Part shown: positions 36,361 to 45,597 of the stretch, piece by piece
How the letters are laid out: every line of letters starts with the position of its first letter
How positions within the stretch are numbered: the first letter of the stretch is position 1
Translations under genes and position numbers: made by a program
Assembly (NCBI GenBank): GCA_014379625.1
Contig: JACMLJ010000012.1
Location: forward strand, 124,001 to 188,000
Length of the DNA: 64,000 nt
Reading direction: 5' to 3'
Source: Ferruginibacter sp.
Lineage (GTDB): Bacteria; Bacteroidota; Bacteroidia; Chitinophagales; Chitinophagaceae
Notes under the pieces: generated by a model
Database searches by the model: none
What the model saw: only the letters and a program-made list of their open reading frames with translations
What the model was told of the DNA's origin: nothing

Positions 36361-37284
36361 ATGAAAGAAGGAAATGATATCAGGTATGTAACAAAGGGAG
36401 GAATTGATAAAATTAAATGGGATGCCTGCATTGACAAAGCCGAAAATGGATTAATATACGGCTATTCGGGTTATTTAGATATGATGGCCAATTACTGGGA
36501 TGCCTTAATATTAAATGATTACGAAGTGGTTATGCCGCTCACCTGGAATAAAAAATATGGTATTTATTATTTGTACCAGCCTTTTTTTACCGCCTGCCTG
36601 GGCCTTTTTGGCAACAATATAACCGCCGACCTGGTGAATGATTTCTTACACGCAATACCTGCAAAATTTAAATACTGGGATTTCAGCCTGAATTATGCCA
36701 ACCGGTTCCACTTGAAAAATTTTGAACTGTACGACAGGGTCAACTATGTGTTAGCGCTGAATGAAAGTTATGAAAAACTGTACGCAGGTTTTCGGCTCAA
36801 CCTGAAACGAAACCTGAAAAAGGCAGAACAATTAAATTGTATCGTTCATAAAAATATTGACATAGATGAAGTAATTGCCCTGGCAAAAGACCAGGCTAAA
36901 AAATTTTCACCTGCTAAAAAAGAAGACTATGGCCGTTTTAAAAATTTATACAACCAATTATATTCCCGGCAAAAAGCCATTACTTATGGCGTCTATCTGC
37001 TTCCCGGCCAATTGGTAGCTTCCTGTGTGTTGTTTTTTTCTCATTCAAGGGCTTATTATATTTTAGTGGGCAATCACCCGGATGGCAAAACCATTGGCGC
37101 ATCCCATACACTTATTAATACATTTATAAAAGAACACGCCGGACAGGACCTGTTACTGGATTTTGAAGGAAGTGATATTCGAAGCCTTGCATTTTTCTAT
37201 AGCAGTTTTGGAGCAATAACTGAAATGTATGTGGGTATAAAGTTAAACAAACTGCCTTCAATTTTACAACTGTTAAAGCCCTGA
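36361..37284 (+). CDS. FemAB/GNAT-like acyltransferase fold protein
   Basis: 307 residues, no signal. The N-terminal half resembles FemAB-type folds (GLIYGYSGYLDMMANYWDAL; LTWNKKYGIYYLYQPFFTACLG). The second half has the GNAT-like LYAGFRLNLKRNLKKAEQ, GVYLLPGQLVASCVLFFSHSRAYYILVGNHP and LLLDFEGSDIRSLAFFYSSFGA. Such proteins transfer amino acids or acyl groups to cell-wall or small-molecule acceptors. The gene is translationally linked to the M1 peptidase. The family call is moderate; no substrate can be proposed. Confidence 0.7.
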   Translation: MKEGNDIRYVTKGGIDKIKWDACIDKAENGLIYGYSGYLDMMANYWDALILNDYEVVMPLTWNKKYGIYYLYQPFFTACLGLFGNNITADLVNDFLHAIPAKFKYWDFSLNYANRFHLKNFELYDRVNYVLALNESYEKLYAGFRLNLKRNLKKAEQLNCIVHKNIDIDEVIALAKDQAKKFSPAKKEDYGRFKNLYNQLYSRQKAITYGVYLLPGQLVASCVLFFSHSRAYYILVGNHPDGKTIGASHTLINTFIKEHAGQDLLLDFEGSDIRSLAFFYSSFGAITEMYVGIKLNKLPSILQLLKP

Positions 37285-37352
37285 TTTATTAAAAGGGACG
37301 GCAGAATTGCAAGAGAATGGAAACGCTTTAAGCCCGGCAAAAATAATAGGCA

Positions 37353-38072
37353 TTATACTTTACGTGCTCCTTTCGGGATAGGAATGGCTCTTTTATCTGC
37401 TATCGCTTCGGGATTGATCATTCCTTCCGCTACTGTCAAATCGACCGGCCTGGTAATCTTTATATTACCCTCTTCTCCTTCTATAAGATGAACCTTAAGA
37501 CCAAAAGCTTCGGCTACAGTCGCTTCATCGGTGTACTTATCCTTATAATCTATTTTGTATGCCGGTAAAATGATTTTGCTGTGAAAAGTCTGTGGGGTCT
37601 GCACCAGTTTGACCTTACTGCGGTCAAGCGCTTCATTGCTATCTTCATGTACAATCCGCACACTATCTTTTGAATCAATAACAGGTATGGCAGAACCATA
37701 TTCAATGGCGGCTTTATAACAACGTTGTATCAAATCCGTGGTCAGCAGGCAGCGTACCCCATCGTGCACAAAAATAATGCTCTCCTCCGTTATCAATTGC
37801 AAACCATTTTGTACCGAATGAAACCTTGTTCTGCCCCCGGCTGTAATTTTTATGCGTTCATAATCAAAAAAAGCATCGATAATCTCCTGCCCGGCTGCAA
37901 TATGGTCTTCAGGTAACACTAAAATTATTTGCAGGTCTTTATACGATTTTAAAAAAGTATCAATAGTGTAATACAATACCGGTTTACCATTTAGTAGTAA
38001 AAACTGTTTGGGCAAATTAGAATGCATCCGGCTGCCGCTGCCACCGGCAACTATTACTGCATATTTCTTCAT
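37353..38072 (-). CDS. ispD: 2-C-methyl-D-erythritol 4-phosphate cytidylyltransferase
   Basis: 240 residues from the ATG at 38072; a longer frame reaches 38102. The nucleotide-binding AGGSGSRMHSNLPKQFLLL, LVLPEDH, AGGRTRFHSVQNGL, FVHDGVRCLL and VQTPQTFHSKII with YTDEATVAEAFG are IspD signatures. It makes CDP-methylerythritol from CTP and MEP in the non-mevalonate isoprenoid pathway. It is divergent from the DUF4230 pair, with only 57 bases between the two start codons. Confidence 0.93.
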   Translation of the reverse strand: MKKYAVIVAGGSGSRMHSNLPKQFLLLNGKPVLYYTIDTFLKSYKDLQIILVLPEDHIAAGQEIIDAFFDYERIKITAGGRTRFHSVQNGLQLITEESIIFVHDGVRCLLTTDLIQRCYKAAIEYGSAIPVIDSKDSVRIVHEDSNEALDRSKVKLVQTPQTFHSKIILPAYKIDYKDKYTDEATVAEAFGLKVHLIEGEEGNIKITRPVDLTVAEGMINPEAIADKRAIPIPKGARKV

Positions 38073-38077
38073 TACTG

Positions 38078-38124
38078 CAAATTTATAATTATTCGGGTAC
38101 AATACGATTATGTAACTATTTTTG
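38078..38124. promoter_or_regulatory. Divergent near-leaderless promoters for ispD and DUF4230 gene
   Basis: Two exact TAnnTTTG boxes face outward. TAAATTTG on the minus strand (38085-38078) is followed by five bases and the ispD ATG. TATTTTTG on the plus strand (38117-38124) is followed by five bases and the DUF4230 ATG at 38130. With initiation about five bases past the box, both mRNAs would start at or next to the ATG. No convincing -33 elements were seen. Confidence 0.55.
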
Positions 38125-38129
38125 CACCC

Positions 38130-38696
38130 ATGTTTTTGATAAAAAATGCCGGATTTTTGTTATTGACCCTGTTATTTTTTAGCTGCAACAAAAAAGACAG
38201 GCAACTACAGCAAATACTGGCGCTGCAGCAAATGAACGACCTGGCTACGGTAGAATATGTAATTACAAAGATAATCAGGGCAAATGATAATAAAACCTGG
38301 TATAAGTTCGGGGACAGAAAAATACTAATGAGTTGTAAAGCAACCCTGATCGCAGGCATCGATCTTGTTTCAATTACCAGGGAACAGGTAATGATTGAGA
38401 AGAGAAATATTCAACTCTCCCTCCCTCATGCAAAACTGATTTCCATCAGCATAAAGCCGGAGGATATTGCGGTTGAATACCAGGAATTGGACATGCTAAG
38501 ACAGCCATTTTCAGCCGAAGAAAGAAATGAACTGGCAATACTCGCTGAAAACCAGCTAAAAACTAGTATTGCGGAACTGGGTATACTACAAACTGCCGAA
38601 ACAAATGCAACACTGTTTGTCAGTAATTTTTTAACCCGTTTAGGGTATAAAAAAATCAACATTAATTTTGACCAGTCTAAATCTTTAAAAGACTAA
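38130..38696 (+). CDS. DUF4230-family lipoprotein
   Basis: 188 residues from the ATG at 38130, which gives a lipoprotein signal with lipobox LFFSC. The remainder has the DUF4230 pattern: NDLATVEYVITKIIRAND, then RKILMSCKATLIAGIDLVSI, VMIEKRNIQLSLPHAKLISISI and a C-terminal LGYKKININF. The family is widespread but has no settled function. The downstream gene encodes a second DUF4230 protein and its ATG overlaps this stop codon by one base, so the two are co-translated and may form a pair. Confidence 0.85.
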   Translation: MFLIKNAGFLLLTLLFFSCNKKDRQLQQILALQQMNDLATVEYVITKIIRANDNKTWYKFGDRKILMSCKATLIAGIDLVSITREQVMIEKRNIQLSLPHAKLISISIKPEDIAVEYQELDMLRQPFSAEERNELAILAENQLKTSIAELGILQTAETNATLFVSNFLTRLGYKKININFDQSKSLKD

Positions 38697-39334
38697 TGCG
38701 AAAAAGATTAAACTGGTTTATGATATTGATCCTGCTGATTTTGGCGGGAATATATTTAATGCAAAGGGTTCATTTACTTCCCTCCCTATCCGACATTTTT
38801 AAAAGCCAGCCTGTAGAAATTGACAACTCAATCTTACTGATTAAGGAGATTAATAGCCTTGCCCAATTGATCACCATTACTGCTTACAATGAAATTACCA
38901 TTGATTCAACAAAAAAGGGATGGTCACTCTTCAATAACCCGTTGATACCTTCCTTATTGAATATCCCCAATATTAAAAAGCCGGATGAAAAATTAATTTT
39001 AATTGGCAGGGGCAGGATACTGGCTGGTATAAACCTGGCGAAATTGACGCAAAGCGATCTTTTCGTAAAAAATGACTCTGTATCGGTAATTATACCAAGT
39101 GCCGAAATTTTACAGGTGATCCTTAACCCGTCTGGCTTTGAAATTTTTGAGGAAAGAGGTAACTGGACGGATGATGAAGTAAAAGCCGTAAAAATTAAAT
39201 TAAGGGAAAAACTGGTTGCCACTGCACTGCGGCAAAATATACTGCAAAAAGCAACTGACAGGGTAGTATTAATCATGGAGCATTTCCTAAAGGCAATGGG
39301 ATTTAAAAAAGTAACGTTGATCCTTCAAACATAA
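38696..39334 (+). CDS. DUF4230-family membrane-anchored protein
   Basis: 212 residues. A single N-terminal helix (WFMILILLILAGIYLM) is followed by a DUF4230 domain parallel in layout to the upstream protein: NSLAQLITITAYNEITI, KLILIGRGRILAGINLAKL, SVSVIIPSAEILQVILNP and MGFKKVTLIL. Compared with its partner it keeps the membrane helix and has no lipobox. Start and stop overlap (TAATG) show an operon. Function is unknown. Confidence 0.83.
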   Translation: MRKRLNWFMILILLILAGIYLMQRVHLLPSLSDIFKSQPVEIDNSILLIKEINSLAQLITITAYNEITIDSTKKGWSLFNNPLIPSLLNIPNIKKPDEKLILIGRGRILAGINLAKLTQSDLFVKNDSVSVIIPSAEILQVILNPSGFEIFEERGNWTDDEVKAVKIKLREKLVATALRQNILQKATDRVVLIMEHFLKAMGFKKVTLILQT

Positions 39335-39456
39335 ACGGTTCAAACTTTAAAGAAGGGATTACCAACCTTAATTATATGCTGCTTTTCAACTCCTGCCAGG
39401 TTTGGCAAACTGCAGTGTGCCATGCGGTTTTTATATTAAAATTTATAATTTTACGC

Positions 39457-40548
39457 ATGGCAAAAAGAAAAACAAGAATGGTAATAAAAGTCGGGTCAAA
39501 TGTATTGGCACACAGCAACGGGGGACTTGACTTAGGAAGTATTGAACAACTTACGTTGCAGATAGCTACATTAAACAGGCAGGGGATGGAGATAATACTG
39601 GTATCATCAGGAGCAGTAGCTGCAGGAAGAACTTTGATTACACTTCCTGAAAAAACCGATGAAATCAGTAAAAGGCAATTATTTGCGGCAGTGGGGCAGA
39701 TAAAACTAATCAATATTTATGCGGATAAATTCGCCACCCTGGGTTGTATATGTGCGCAGGTGCTGGTAACAAAAGATGATTTCAGGGATCGGGAACATTA
39801 TATTAACATGAAAAACTGTATCACTACCCTTCTGCATAATGGTGTAATCCCTATTTTAAACGAAAACGATGTGATATCGGTAACTGAATTAATGTTTACT
39901 GATAACGATGAATTAGCCGGATTAGTTTCCAGTATGGTTAATGCAGATAAATTGATTATTCTTTCTAATGTAAACGGGATTTACAATGGTTCTCCCGGCA
40001 AGTCAACCTCAAAACTGGTACCTTTTATCGAATATGGTGATACTGGTTTTGAAAATTTTATCAGCCCTGAAAAATCTAATTTTGGAAGGGGCGGCATGCT
40101 GACAAAATGCAGTATTGCCGGCAAAGTAGCAAGCCTTGGAATACCGGTACAAATAGCCAATGGCAGAGATGAAAATGTTTTAATTGATATTTTTGAAGAC
40201 AAACCAGTGGGCACTTTATTTAAACCCAGGAAAAATATCTCGAGCATAAAAAAATGGGTAGCACACTCGGAAGGATTTGTAAAAGGAATTGTTTATATTG
40301 ACGAAGGAGCTGAAAAAGCATTACAGTCCGCTAAACCAACCAGCTTATTGCCGGTTGGAATTGTAAAAATTGAAGGAAGTTTTAAAAAAGGGGATATTAT
40401 TAAAATCACGGATAATTCAGGCAGGCAGTTAGGCGTGGGCAAAGCGCAATACAATTCGGAGCAGGCAATGGAATTAATGCGTAAAAAGAATGAAAAAGCA
40501 TTGGTACACTACGATTATTTATTTTTAAACGATGATCAAATAAAATGA
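39457..40548 (+). CDS. proB: Glutamate 5-kinase
   Basis: 363 residues from the ATG at 39457, giving [20 protein letters not shown]; a longer frame starts at 39376 but its N-terminus is not family-like. It has the amino-acid-kinase fold with [51 protein letters not shown], and a C-terminal PUA domain ([20 protein letters not shown]). It phosphorylates glutamate as the first step of proline synthesis. The stop overlaps the proA start (ATGA), so the two are translationally coupled. Confidence 0.95.
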   Translation: MAKRKTRMVIKVGSNVLAHSNGGLDLGSIEQLTLQIATLNRQGMEIILVSSGAVAAGRTLITLPEKTDEISKRQLFAAVGQIKLINIYADKFATLGCICAQVLVTKDDFRDREHYINMKNCITTLLHNGVIPILNENDVISVTELMFTDNDELAGLVSSMVNADKLIILSNVNGIYNGSPGKSTSKLVPFIEYGDTGFENFISPEKSNFGRGGMLTKCSIAGKVASLGIPVQIANGRDENVLIDIFEDKPVGTLFKPRKNISSIKKWVAHSEGFVKGIVYIDEGAEKALQSAKPTSLLPVGIVKIEGSFKKGDIIKITDNSGRQLGVGKAQYNSEQAMELMRKKNEKALVHYDYLFLNDDQIK

Positions 40549-41807
40549 TAAAGCAACAATATTCGCTGCAGGAAAATTTTGAAGCTGTTCAAAAGGCAGG
40601 CAAAATATTGGTACAGTTAAGCCACGAACAGGTGAATAAAGTATTAATAAGTTTGTCAGAAGCGGCTATCATTAACAGTGAGGAGTTATTAAAAGAAAAC
40701 CAAAAAGACCTTGACAGGATGCCTGCTGATGACCCAAAATATGACCGGCTAAAACTTTCATTGAAACGCATAAAGGATATCGCAGGTGAAATGATAAATG
40801 TTGCGGCTTTACCAACCCCCCTGGGAAAAGTATTGGAAGAACGCACGATGACCAATGGCTTGCATATCAGTAAAATAACCGTTCCGCTGGGCGTAATCGG
40901 TATTATTTATGAAGCGAGGCCCAATGTTACTTTTGATGTGTTTTCTTTGTGTTTAAAATCGGGGAACGCCTGCATTTTAAAAGGCGGCAGCGATGCAGAG
41001 TTTTCAAACAAAGCCATTGTAAAATTAATCCGGTTGGTATTAAAACAACATGGTTTACCCGAATATTGTATTGAACTTTTACCCGCCACCCGTGAAGCAG
41101 CCACCGAATTATTAAACGCTGTAGGCTATGTTGATGTGATCATTCCGAGGGGTAGCCAGCAACTGATTAATTATGTACGCAAGGAATCAAGGGTACCCGT
41201 AATTGAAACGGGCGCAGGTATCGTGCATGCCTATTTTGACCAAAGCGGCGATACTGAAAAAGGAAAAAACATCATTTTCAATTCAAAAACCCGGCGGGTA
41301 AGTGTTTGCAACGCGCTGGATTGTTTGATCATACACACTACCCGGCTGCAGGATCTGCCCGGGCTTGTAATCAATATGGCTAACCAAAATGTATTGATCT
41401 ATGCAGATGATAAGGCTTACGAAGTATTGGAAAATAAATATCCCGGCGAGTTATTGACAAAGGCAGATGATACTCATTATGGCATTGAATTTTTGGATTA
41501 TAAAATGGCTATCAAAACAGTAAGTAATATTGAAGAAGCAATCAATCATATCTCCGAATACAGCAGCAGGCACAGCGAAACCATTATAGCTGAAGATAAA
41601 AGGCACATCGAACAATTTATCCGGGAGGTAGATGCCGCCGTAGTGTACTCCAATGTTTCCACGGCTTTTACGGATGGCGCCCAGTTCGGTCTTGGCGCCG
41701 AGATAGGCATCAGCACTCAAAAATTGCATGCACGCGGACCAATGGGGCTTAGTGAGCTATGCAGCTATAAATGGGTGATCAGGGGGAATGGACAGGTTAG
41801 GGAATAG
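40545..41807 (+). CDS. proA: Gamma-glutamyl phosphate reductase
   Basis: 420 residues, ALDH-like fold. [49 protein letters not shown], the nucleophile Cys255 in [12 protein letters not shown], and [22 protein letters not shown] are ProA signatures. It reduces gamma-glutamyl phosphate to glutamate semialdehyde with NADPH, the second step of proline synthesis. It overlaps proB by four bases. It is followed by a 277-base gap in which no gene is visible. Confidence 0.96.
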   Translation: MIKQQYSLQENFEAVQKAGKILVQLSHEQVNKVLISLSEAAIINSEELLKENQKDLDRMPADDPKYDRLKLSLKRIKDIAGEMINVAALPTPLGKVLEERTMTNGLHISKITVPLGVIGIIYEARPNVTFDVFSLCLKSGNACILKGGSDAEFSNKAIVKLIRLVLKQHGLPEYCIELLPATREAATELLNAVGYVDVIIPRGSQQLINYVRKESRVPVIETGAGIVHAYFDQSGDTEKGKNIIFNSKTRRVSVCNALDCLIIHTTRLQDLPGLVINMANQNVLIYADDKAYEVLENKYPGELLTKADDTHYGIEFLDYKMAIKTVSNIEEAINHISEYSSRHSETIIAEDKRHIEQFIREVDAAVVYSNVSTAFTDGAQFGLGAEIGISTQKLHARGPMGLSELCSYKWVIRGNGQVRE

Positions 41808-42063
41808 TAATAGAATAAAAGTAAAAAAGTATAGAAATAACCGGATACCGCTTCAGGCAGGTACTAATGAAGCTTGCAGCACGCTTGATGATTGTGATGT
41901 AGCAGATCAAAGCGCTCCTTTAGGCATAGCTGCTACACCCAACCCGTACCGTTTAGCTGCGGCAATACACGGGAGCATGAATACATCAGTTAACTTTAAA
42001 TTCTGAAGTTTAAACTAATCTTGTCTTTCGCTGCCAATCTGACACAATAACAATATAATTTCC

Positions 42064-42071
42064 TATTTTTG
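42064..42071 (+). promoter_or_regulatory. -7 promoter box (TATTTTTG) of miaB
   Basis: An exact TAnnTTTG match that ends 13 bases before the first ATG of miaB, so the leader would be about 8 nt. No -33 TTG at the expected spacing. Confidence 0.45.
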
Positions 42072-42084
42072 CCAACTTAATTTA

Positions 42085-43569
42085 ATGATGGATACTTTAT
42101 TAACAGCTGATATAAAACACCACGATGAAGCGAGGCAGGGTGAAGCATTTGCCCCTTTTGAGCCGGAAAACAATTTGTACAGGAAAAGATTTTACATTGA
42201 AAGTTATGGATGTGCAATGAACTTTGCCGACAGCGAAGTGGTGGCCTCCATATTAAACAGCAATGGCTATAAAGCTACAAAAAACTGCGAAGAAGCCGAC
42301 CTTATTTTGGTAAATACCTGCTCCATCCGCGAAAAAGCCGAGGCTACAGTTCGCAAAAGGCTTACAGAATTCAGGAAACTAAAAAGAACCAATCCCGGGA
42401 TACTCGTAGGGGTATTGGGTTGCATGGCAGAGCGCTTAAAAGAAAAATTTTTACAGGAAGAAAAATTGGTTGACCTGGTGGTGGGTCCCGATTCCTACCG
42501 CAGTTTACCAGGTCTTATTGAAGAAGCGGAAACCGGTCAAAAAGCCGTAAATGTCTTATTAAGCAGGGAAGAAACCTATGCCGATATTGCCCCAGTCCGT
42601 TTAAACAGTAACGGGGTAAACGCATTTGTAAGTATCATGAGGGGCTGCAACAATATGTGTTCATTTTGCGTGGTGCCTTTTACCAGGGGCAGGGAAAGAA
42701 GCAGGGATGCAAACAGTATCATTGATGAATGTAAAGACCTGTTTACAAACGGGTATCGTGAAGTAACTTTATTGGGTCAGAATGTTGACAGCTATCATTG
42801 GACAGCCCCCTTCACTCCATCCAACGGCCGGGTTCAGGAAGACGCCGTAACTTTTGCCCGGTTGTTAGAAATGGTGGCTTTAATTTCTCCTTTTTTAAGG
42901 GTAAGATTCAGCACCTCCCATCCAAAAGATATTACCGACGAAGTACTATTTGCTATTGCCAGATATGATAATATTTGTAATTATATACACCTTCCGGTGC
43001 AAAGCGGCAGCAGCAGGGTATTGCAGTTGATGAACCGGACTTATTCAAGAGAATGGTACATCGCCAAAGTAAACCGCATTCGTGAACTTATTCCCGGCTG
43101 CGGATTATCTACCGATATGATCACCGGTTTTTGCACCGAAACAGAGGAAGATCACCTGCAATCATTGAGCCTGATGGAATATTGCAAATATGACCTGGCC
43201 TATATGTATTTTTATAGTGAACGGCCCGGAACGCTGGCCGCACGGCGATTTAAAGATGATATACCGGAAGACGTGAAGAAAAGGAGGTTGCAGGAAATGG
43301 TTGACCTGCACCGCAAACATTCCTTACAAAGTATGCAAAGGGATATTGGTAAAACGTGCAAGGTACTCGTAGAAGGTTTTTCTAAAAAAACGGAGAACGA
43401 CCTGCAGGGAAGAAATGACCAGAACAAAGTAGTGGTGTTTCCCAAAGAAAATTTTAAAAAAGGGGATTATGTGATGGTGAAAATAGATAGTTGTACAGCC
43501 GGAACCCTCATAGGAACGGCCGTCCCACTTAAGGGCAAGCCAGGGCACGGGTTAGCACTATTGCCATAA
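42085..43569 (+). CDS. miaB: tRNA-2-methylthio-N6-dimethylallyladenosine synthase
   Basis: 494 residues. The N-terminal UPF0004 domain carries cluster cysteines in [24 protein letters not shown] and [12 protein letters not shown]. The radical SAM domain has [12 protein letters not shown] (CxxxCxxC) and [12 protein letters not shown], and a C-terminal TRAM domain spans about 430-494. It adds the 2-methylthio group to i6A37 of tRNAs using SAM and two iron-sulfur clusters. In many Bacteroidota it sits directly upstream of a sigma-54 activator, lptE and secG, as here. Confidence 0.95.
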   Translation: MMDTLLTADIKHHDEARQGEAFAPFEPENNLYRKRFYIESYGCAMNFADSEVVASILNSNGYKATKNCEEADLILVNTCSIREKAEATVRKRLTEFRKLKRTNPGILVGVLGCMAERLKEKFLQEEKLVDLVVGPDSYRSLPGLIEEAETGQKAVNVLLSREETYADIAPVRLNSNGVNAFVSIMRGCNNMCSFCVVPFTRGRERSRDANSIIDECKDLFTNGYREVTLLGQNVDSYHWTAPFTPSNGRVQEDAVTFARLLEMVALISPFLRVRFSTSHPKDITDEVLFAIARYDNICNYIHLPVQSGSSRVLQLMNRTYSREWYIAKVNRIRELIPGCGLSTDMITGFCTETEEDHLQSLSLMEYCKYDLAYMYFYSERPGTLAARRFKDDIPEDVKKRRLQEMVDLHRKHSLQSMQRDIGKTCKVLVEGFSKKTENDLQGRNDQNKVVVFPKENFKKGDYVMVKIDSCTAGTLIGTAVPLKGKPGHGLALLP

Positions 43570-43710
43570 TGCTATCGTTGAACAGGCTTTGCAAATCATT
43601 GAAAACGATTTAAAAAAAACACTTCATCCCACATCCTGGGGGATTGAAGTATCTAAATTTTAACGCTACGATTCCCCGTTTACTAACCGGGAGGAAGTAG
43701 TTTTTATACT

Positions 43711-44961
43711 ATGGACTTACAATCAATCAAAAACCGTTTCGGTATAATTGGCAATTCACCAGGCCTCAATCACGCTTTGAATGTAGCCGTACAGGTAGCC
43801 AATACAGATCTTAGTGTACTGATTAATGGTGAAAGCGGAGTGGGAAAAGAAGTTTTTTCTCAGATTATCCATGCACTTAGTGCAAGAAAGCATAACCCTT
43901 TTATCGCAGTCAACTGCGGCGCCATTCCGGAAGGAACTATAGATTCAGAACTGTTCGGACACGAAAAAGGTTCCTTTACCGGTGCATTGGATAGCCGCAA
44001 GGGATATTTTGAAACGGTAAACGGAGGTACCATTTTTTTAGACGAGATTGGAGAACTTCCCCTGGGAACACAGGCCCGGTTATTACGCGTGCTAGAAGCT
44101 GGGGAATATATCAGGGTGGGTAGCAGCAAGGTACAAAAAACGGATGTAAGGGTAATTGCCGCCACAAACAAAGAATTACTTGAAAACACACAATCCGGCA
44201 AATTCAGGGAAGATCTCTACTATCGTCTGAATACCGTACCCATCAGGGTTCCGTCGTTAAGGGACAGGAAAGAAGATATCCCGCTCTTATTCAGGAAATT
44301 CGCAGCAGATTTTTCTGACCGGTACAAAGGCGCTCCTATCCAGTTGGAAGAAGACGCTAAAGCTTTGTTAATGAGTTATCCGTGGCCCGGCAATGTAAGG
44401 GAATTGAAGAATATTGCAGAACAGATATCAGTATTATCTAAGGAAAAAAACATTTCCGCCAAAGAATTGAAAGCCTTTTTACCTGAAAATAACTTTAACC
44501 GGCTCCCTGTGTTAGTTGGTGGCAAAGCGGCACTTAGCCAACAGGAATTTGCCAATGAACGGGAGATATTGTACAAATTATTTTTTGATATGAAAAAGGA
44601 TGTAAATGAACTGAAAAAAATGTTCTTCGAAATTTTGCAAAACCCCGGCATAGGGCAAAACATCCCGATGTATAATAACCATAATAACAATATTGAAACT
44701 ATGCTGCCCGAACATATGGCATCTGTTTCAGCAAATAATTTCGGGCAATCCAGCCAACCGGTTTTTATCAGTCAAAAAGGCGAAGACATCCATCACCATG
44801 AAGCAATTGAAGAATCGCTGAGTATCATGGACAAAGAAAAAGAGTTGATCATTAAAGCATTAAAAAAACATAAGGGCAAAAGAAAAGATGCTTCTTCCGA
44901 CCTGGGGATCAGCGAGCGTACCCTATACAGAAAACTGAAAGAATATGATATTGAAGAATAA
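43711..44961 (+). CDS. Sigma-54-dependent AAA+ activator lacking a sensory domain
   Basis: 416 residues. The protein starts directly with the AAA+ domain: Walker A GESGVGKE at 40-47, the sigma-54 contact loop as GSFTGA at 87-92 (in place of GAFTGA), Walker B TIFLDEIGELP at 107-117, and RLLRVLEAGEYIRVG. A C-terminal Fis-like helix-turn-helix (DLGISERTLYRKLKEY) ends the protein. There is no N-terminal receiver, GAF or PAS domain, so activity must be controlled by expression or partner binding. It is followed closely by lptE, and the gene group miaB/this/lptE/TPR/secG is conserved in the phylum. A hairpin (acttcatccc ... ggattgaagt) lies at about 43621-43650 just upstream. Confidence 0.93.
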   Translation: MDLQSIKNRFGIIGNSPGLNHALNVAVQVANTDLSVLINGESGVGKEVFSQIIHALSARKHNPFIAVNCGAIPEGTIDSELFGHEKGSFTGALDSRKGYFETVNGGTIFLDEIGELPLGTQARLLRVLEAGEYIRVGSSKVQKTDVRVIAATNKELLENTQSGKFREDLYYRLNTVPIRVPSLRDRKEDIPLLFRKFAADFSDRYKGAPIQLEEDAKALLMSYPWPGNVRELKNIAEQISVLSKEKNISAKELKAFLPENNFNRLPVLVGGKAALSQQEFANEREILYKLFFDMKKDVNELKKMFFEILQNPGIGQNIPMYNNHNNNIETMLPEHMASVSANNFGQSSQPVFISQKGEDIHHHEAIEESLSIMDKEKELIIKALKKHKGKRKDASSDLGISERTLYRKLKEYDIEE

Positions 44962-45007
44962 GTCAATGGGCAAAGGGGCGGCAGCATACAGGAGGCAGCA
45001 ATGGGCT

Positions 45008-45541
45008 ATGGGCAAAATGGAACCAGCAATAAATCGTTTTTTTTTATTACCCGTTTGCCTGTTGCTTATTACAGTTTTTACCTTCGCTACCTGCAAATAT
45101 TCATTTAAAGATACCTCCCCTATCCCGGCAGAAATAAAAACATTCCGGGTAAATTATTTTGAGAATAAAGCCAGGTACGTCAATCCCCGACTGGCCCAGG
45201 AGCTGACAGAAAAAATGAAACAAAAAGTGATTGGTAATACCCGGCTTCGCCAAACCAATGATGATGATGCACATTATGATATCAGTGGGTATATCTCCGA
45301 ATACTACCCAACCACAAGTGGTATATCGGGTAATAATGCCAGTACCAACCGCTTGGCCGTTTCATTTCACCTGATCTTTAAAAATACATTAGATGAAAAG
45401 AAGAATTTTGAAACAGACCTGTCAAATAATTTCGATTTCTCCGCAAACAAAACCCTGGAACAGGCACAGGCTGAGTTATTCCCGGAAATTATCAGGAATA
45501 TTATAGATGGGATATTCAATAAAATATTTTCTAACTGGTAA
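45008..45541 (+). CDS. lptE: LptE-type LPS-assembly lipoprotein
   Basis: About 177 residues from the ATG at 45008, which lies 12 bases after a ggagg sequence (44991-44995); the next ATG (45017) is also possible. A lipoprotein signal with a lipobox-like TFATC precedes YSFKDTSPIP, IKTFRVNYFENKARYVNPRLAQELTEKM and DISGYISEY, the pattern of Bacteroidota LptE. It works with LptD in the outer membrane to insert LPS. It overlaps or abuts the sigma-54 activator gene, whose stop is at 44961. Confidence 0.82.
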   Translation: MGKMEPAINRFFLLPVCLLLITVFTFATCKYSFKDTSPIPAEIKTFRVNYFENKARYVNPRLAQELTEKMKQKVIGNTRLRQTNDDDAHYDISGYISEYYPTTSGISGNNASTNRLAVSFHLIFKNTLDEKKNFETDLSNNFDFSANKTLEQAQAELFPEIIRNIIDGIFNKIFSNW

Positions 45542-45597
45542 ATTTGGATGGTGATTAATAATTAGTTTTCCAGGTTTTATAATTTTATCTTCGGCGT

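Noticed and set aside
41788..42006. 72-codon frame overlapping the end of proA
   Set aside because: Overlaps a certain gene and continues into non-coding sequence without family resemblance.
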